The translations under genes were made by a program, and so were the position numbers. This document shows positions 59,266 to 64,000 of a stretch of 64,000 bases of DNA, in pieces (the stretch's first letter is position 1; each line of letters opens with the position of its first letter). This DNA comes from Amycolatopsis sp. FBCC-B4732. Its GTDB lineage: Bacteria; Actinomycetota; Actinomycetes; Mycobacteriales; Pseudonocardiaceae. The stretch is from positions 5,232,001 to 5,296,000 of the forward strand of contig NZ_CP095376.1 in the NCBI RefSeq assembly GCF_023008405.1, given 5' to 3'. The notes beneath the pieces are model-generated. The model saw only the letters and a list, made by a program, of their open reading frames with translations, had not been told where the DNA came from and ran no database searches.

Positions 59266-59314
59266 ACCCTAGTTGCCCGGCCGTCAGGTGACTGGCCAGT
59301 AGGCCGCCTACACT
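59266..59314. promoter_or_regulatory. Divergent leaderless promoters of pepQ and the 4-TM gene
   Basis: TAGGGT on the minus strand (59271-59266) and TACACT on the plus strand (59309-59314) each lie 7 nt before a start codon (GTG 59258, ATG 59322). Both match TANNNT at the distance that puts transcription start at the first base of the codon. Confidence 0.55.
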
Positions 59315-59321
59315 CCGCAAG

Positions 59322-59744
59322 ATGAGCGCCTGGGTGATTCGCGGACTCGGGATGGCGGTGCTGCACGGCGCGGCCATCACCCTCCTCGCCAAGTACGCCG
59401 TCTACCACCCGACGGACCAGACGCTGGTGGTCTCCCTGGCCCTGGCGGTCCTGGTCGGCGCGGCGGCGCTGTGGAGCGCTCTGGACGCATGGCGGGGCCT
59501 CCCCGACCGCGGCCGGGTGTGGTTCATCGCGGCACTGGTCACGGGCCCGGTGGCGGGAATTCTGTACGTGATCGGCCGGGCGGTCTTCGTCGACCAGACG
59601 GGGGTGTCGGAACTCGGCGGCGCGTTGACCGGCGGGGCGGCGTTTTCGGCGTTGCTGGTGCTGATCCCGGCCGGCCTGGGGCTGTTCGTCGGCGGCCGGA
59701 TCGGGCGTTCCCAGCCCCCGTCCGAGGACGGCGTGGGCTCCTAG
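59322..59744 (+). CDS. Small four-TM membrane protein
   Basis: 140 residues with four predicted TM helices (about 7-25, 36-54, 66-87, 104-124) and a polar C-terminal tail. It occupies the place of the Rv2536-like gene next to pepQ in mycobacteria. Proteins of this kind are annotated as B-4DMT-type transporters, but nothing in it shows a substrate. Its stop overlaps the stop of the convergent lipoprotein gene (CTAG). Confidence 0.75.
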   Translation: MSAWVIRGLGMAVLHGAAITLLAKYAVYHPTDQTLVVSLALAVLVGAAALWSALDAWRGLPDRGRVWFIAALVTGPVAGILYVIGRAVFVDQTGVSELGGALTGGAAFSALLVLIPAGLGLFVGGRIGRSQPPSEDGVGS

Positions 59745-61252
59745 CCCACCAGCGAGCGGCCCTTCGGGTAGCCGTCCCACTCGGCGGCGGTGATTGCGCG
59801 CGCGGCCGAGCCGTTGTTGCCGACGATGCCGCCGTCCGGGACCCGCCAGCGCTTCTTGTCGTCGAGCACGAACGCGAAGCCCTTGCCCGGCGCCTGCACC
59901 GCCTCCGCGCCCGAGCGCAGCCGCGCGGCAAGGGGAAGCGCCGTCACCGCCGCGGGCGCCTTGTCCAGGACCTCACCGGCCAGCGCCACCGCCACGGCGC
60001 GGCGGTCCACCCGGACCCGCACCCCCGCGCGGACCAGGTCCATCGTCCGCTCCGGCGACGGCATCGTGACGCCGTCGAAGGTCGCCGCCGTCCGGCCGGG
60101 GTTGCCGCACGCCTGGCTGCCCAGCAGGTCGAGCCCGAAGTGGCGCAGGTCGGTCGGGGCACCGCCGTTGGTGGTCGCGCGGACGACGTCGAACGGCACC
60201 CGCTCGCACGGGTCGGCCGACGACAGCGGCGCGTGCCCGTCCGCCCGGCGCACCAGCCCTGGCCCTTCCTTCCACGGCCCGGGGATCAGCACCGGCCGGA
60301 AGGGGTTCTCGGTGAAGTCCGGCGTCCAGAACGTGAGGGTCGTGCCGCCGTCGGTCTCGTGCGCGACGACGAACGCGTCCAGCGCGCCCACCCACATCAG
60401 GTCCGCGCTGAACCCGTCGACGATCGACCGCCCGCGCGGCGCCGCCGTCGACGTCACCGGCACGAACCCGCCGACGTCCAGCGCCTGCACCCCGGACCCG
60501 AACGCCGGATCGGCCGAGCGCAGCACGAACTGCCCGGCCCCGTTCCACCCCGCCGCGCGGCCGGTGGTGTCGGTGAACATCAGGTAGAACCAGCCGTCGA
60601 GGTAGACGACGGACGGCTGGCCGGCCCCGTAGACGTTCGCGCGGTGCACGTCGTGCGACGGCCCGAGGATCGGCTTCCCGCCCGCGGCGCGCGTCCAATG
60701 CACGCCGTCGGGGCTGGTCGCGAGGCCGATGGCGTTGCCGAGCGCGTGCTCGCCCGCCGCGCCGGTGTAGTACAGGTAGTAGGTCGAGCCGACGCGCAGC
60801 ACGGACGGGTCACAGGTGTGCATGCCGTCGAACTGCCCGGGCGCCCCGGAGAAGACGGCCGCGGGGATCCCGCCACCCGGTCCGGTGAACGGCCCGTCCA
60901 TGGATTGCGCCTGCGCGTAGAGGATGTCGTCGCCCGCGGGCCCGGCCCCGCCGTACTGGCTGCACCACCACATCCGCGTCTGCCCCCGATCGAGCATCAC
61001 GGTGGGCCCGTAGTTGTAGACGGCATCCGCGCCCCCGGCGGCGATCACACCCCCGCTTTGCCGCGGTTCCCCGGAAGCGAGCGCGACATCGGCGGGCCGC
61101 GGCGCGCTCCGGCCACCCGCGATGGCGGGCTGCTCCCCGGCGGCCTGCGGCTGGGCGTAACCCTCGGTGCAGCCCGCGACCAGCAGCCCGGCCAGCACAC
61201 TGGCGAGCAAGGCACGAGCGGGTCGCCGACCCCCACGACGAAACGGGCGCAC
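59741..61252 (-). CDS. Lipoprotein with glycosidase-like beta-propeller
   Basis: 503 residues from GTG 61252: basic start (RPFRRGGRRPAR), hydrophobic stretch and lipobox LVAGC with Cys28, so a membrane-anchored exported protein. The rest has propeller-type repeats of the GH43/GH32 group: GPTVMLDRGQTRMWWCS, CDPSVLRVGSTYYLYYTG, GQPSVVYLDGWFYLMFTD, each an Asp/Gln-Pro-Ser-Val ... YYLYY type blade. A sugar-active or sugar-binding role is probable; catalytic acids are not certain. TACACT (61266-61261) 8 nt before the start suggests a leaderless transcript. With the next gene it interrupts the pepQ-aroQ neighbourhood known from mycobacteria. Confidence 0.7.
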   Translation of the reverse strand: MRPFRRGGRRPARALLASVLAGLLVAGCTEGYAQPQAAGEQPAIAGGRSAPRPADVALASGEPRQSGGVIAAGGADAVYNYGPTVMLDRGQTRMWWCSQYGGAGPAGDDILYAQAQSMDGPFTGPGGGIPAAVFSGAPGQFDGMHTCDPSVLRVGSTYYLYYTGAAGEHALGNAIGLATSPDGVHWTRAAGGKPILGPSHDVHRANVYGAGQPSVVYLDGWFYLMFTDTTGRAAGWNGAGQFVLRSADPAFGSGVQALDVGGFVPVTSTAAPRGRSIVDGFSADLMWVGALDAFVVAHETDGGTTLTFWTPDFTENPFRPVLIPGPWKEGPGLVRRADGHAPLSSADPCERVPFDVVRATTNGGAPTDLRHFGLDLLGSQACGNPGRTAATFDGVTMPSPERTMDLVRAGVRVRVDRRAVAVALAGEVLDKAPAAVTALPLAARLRSGAEAVQAPGKGFAFVLDDKKRWRVPDGGIVGNNGSAARAITAAEWDGYPKGRSLVG

Positions 61253-61266
61253 GACATCGGAGTGTA

Positions 61267-61634
61267 GCGAGAGTGACCCCGTACGGGTGAGGACGCTCCC
61301 GCTCGACGGTCCCCCGATCGCGAAGGGCTGGGGCCCGGAAGAGGCTGGGGTGATCGAGATCCGGCTACCGGGCGTCACCCTCGACGGTGGTCGGTGGCGC
61401 TGCCAGCCGCTTCGGGACCTGGGGTCTCGCGAACGCGGCAGCGAGGGACCCGCCCGCCGGCACCCCGGCGACGAGCACGCGCGGCTCGAGCCCCGAGCGA
61501 TCTCGCGCGGGCGAAAGCCCGGCTGGTAGCGGCCGGCTGAAGCCCCTGCGGTGCGGCCGACTCAGCACTCCGCCAGGCATTTCCCGGGCTGCGGGCCATC
61601 GCGTGCGGGCGTCCCGCGGATAGCCGCCGCCCGG
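61267..61634. other. GC-rich non-coding gap
   Basis: About 370 bases between the lipoprotein promoter and the end of the GNAT-VOC gene. It is full of short GC-rich inverted repeats (for example GGGCGAAAGCCC near 61511) but no clear gene, promoter or RNA. It may hold the terminator of the aroB-aroQ-GNAT transcript. Confidence 0.5.
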
Positions 61635-62545
61635 TTACTCCTCCGGTGGGGAGCCTTCCGACGCGACCAGCTCCACCTCGAAGCCGGACTCGTTCTCGAG
61701 GTAGGCCGCGTAGTGGGCGGGGCCGCCCGCGTGGGGGTAGCGGTCCGCGAACAGCGGGCGCCAGCCGTGGTCGGGTGCGCGGGTTGTCAGCGCGTCGACC
61801 TCGGTGCGGGTGGCCACGTGGAGCGCCAGGTGGTTCAGGCCCGGCCGGGTGCGTTCGTGGTTCGTCGCGCTCAGCGCCGGTGAGGCCTCCACCACCAGGT
61901 ACGTCCCGCCGAGGCGCCAGCTGACGCCCGCGGGCCAGCGCTGGAACTCCCGCCAGCCCAGCTCGCCCAGCAGCCAGCCCCAGCTTCGCTCCGCTTCGGC
62001 GAGGTCCGGGACCCACAGCTCGACGTGGTGCGGCCGTCCGTGGGCGGTGGGCAGGGTGACCAGGACCCGGTGGAGGTCGCCGTAGTGGATGCCGGAGCCG
62101 ACGTCCAGGAAGCCCAGGCGCGCGGCCACCTTGCGGCTCGCCGCGTTGTGTTCGTGCACCAGGGCCCAGATCGCCGGGAGGCCGAGCACGCCCAGGCCGT
62201 GGTCGAGCACCGCCTGGGCGGCCTCCGTCGCCAGGCCCTGACCGGCGTGGGCGCTCGCCACGTAGTAGCCCAGTTCGGGCACCCCGCCGGGCAGCTCACT
62301 CGACGGGCGCAGGTGCGCGACGCCGATCACCTCGCCGTCGCGCTCGATCGCCCAGTGGCCCTGGCCGGCCGGGCCGCGGTAGGTCAGGCGGCGGTCGACC
62401 ATCGCGCTCGCCGACGCCGGGTCCGAGAAGTCCGCCGCGAAGAAGCGGCTCATCTCCGGGTCGGAGAAGACCTTCACGACGGCTTCGCGGTCGGCCTCGA
62501 CCAGCTGCCGCAGCGTCAGCCGCGACGTGGTCAACGTCGGCAGCG

Positions 62546-62549
<4 letters not shown>
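61635..62549 (-). CDS. GNAT acetyltransferase - VOC domain fusion
   Basis: 304 residues. Residues 1-170 are a RimJ-type GNAT domain: [16 protein letters not shown] at the start and [21 protein letters not shown] as the acetyl-CoA loop. Residues 172-304 are a VOC (glyoxalase/bleomycin-resistance-like) domain: [26 protein letters not shown] and [16 protein letters not shown]. The join is direct with no linker. A role in small-molecule resistance or detoxification fits both parts, but the substrate is unknown. ATG 62549 overlaps the aroQ stop (ATGA), placing it in the shikimate transcript. Confidence 0.85.

Positions 62550-64000
<1,451 letters not shown>

Overview
The window is high-GC actinomycete DNA with GTG/ATG/TTG starts, GTGA and ATGA stop-start overlaps, mIHF, BldD and PyrR. 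Gene content and order point to Amycolatopsis (Pseudonocardiales). Its core is a thiosugar-angucycline (BE-7585A-type, bex) biosynthetic cluster at about 10.2-39.2 kb, set between two conserved housekeeping blocks.

Left flank (1-10.2 kb): secreted alkaline phosphatase, secreted serine hydrolase, a flavoprotein, rsmB-fmt, gamma-glutamyltranspeptidase, a secreted GH25 lysozyme and a secreted pyroglutamyl-peptidase-like protein that lacks the usual catalytic Cys.

Biosynthetic cluster: (a) a GT20 trehalose-6-phosphate-synthase-like enzyme (BexG2 type) with an MFS exporter; (b) a 125-bp tandem repeat array; (c) a ThiG-like thiosugar synthase (BexX type), a DHA2 exporter and an FMN reductase, divergent from a TetR regulator with an operator over the operon promoter; (d) one minus-strand run of 21 genes from the PgaE-like oxygenase (38.3 kb) to the hexose 2,3-dehydratase (17.1 kb), holding the minimal type II PKS, ketoreductase, cyclases, an oxygenase-reductase fusion with an internal start, a carboxyltransferase, P450 plus ferredoxin, methyltransferase, glycosyltransferase and most of a 2,3,6-trideoxyhexose pathway; (e) an orphan OmpR-type regulator with its own promoter. 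I count 28 genes, the number I remember being reported for the bex cluster. The route implied is: decaketide to angucycline, oxidative remodelling, addition of a trideoxysugar, and coupling to a 2-thiotrehalose unit built by the BexX- and BexG2-type enzymes. No sulfur-carrier protein, MoeZ-like enzyme, hexose 5-epimerase or 4-ketoreductase is in the window, so these must come from elsewhere.

Right flank (39.9-64 kb): helicase-degenerate priA, metK, coaBC, rpoZ, gmk, mihF; then the pyrimidine operon pyrR-pyrB-pyrC-(membrane protein)-carA-[AAA ATPase, DUF4276]-carB-pyrF; bldD on the other strand; nusB-efp-pepQ; a small membrane protein; a lipoprotein with a beta-propeller glycosidase look; a GNAT-VOC fusion; aroQ and the 3' part of aroB. 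The surprise here is the lower-GC ATPase/DUF4276 pair set seamlessly between carA and carB. It looks like a split OLD/PARIS-type nuclease or defence module carried in a housekeeping operon, and is my best candidate for an undescribed system.

No rRNA, tRNA, insertion sequence or CRISPR array was seen. All identities rest on reading the sequence and remembered family motifs; no search was run.
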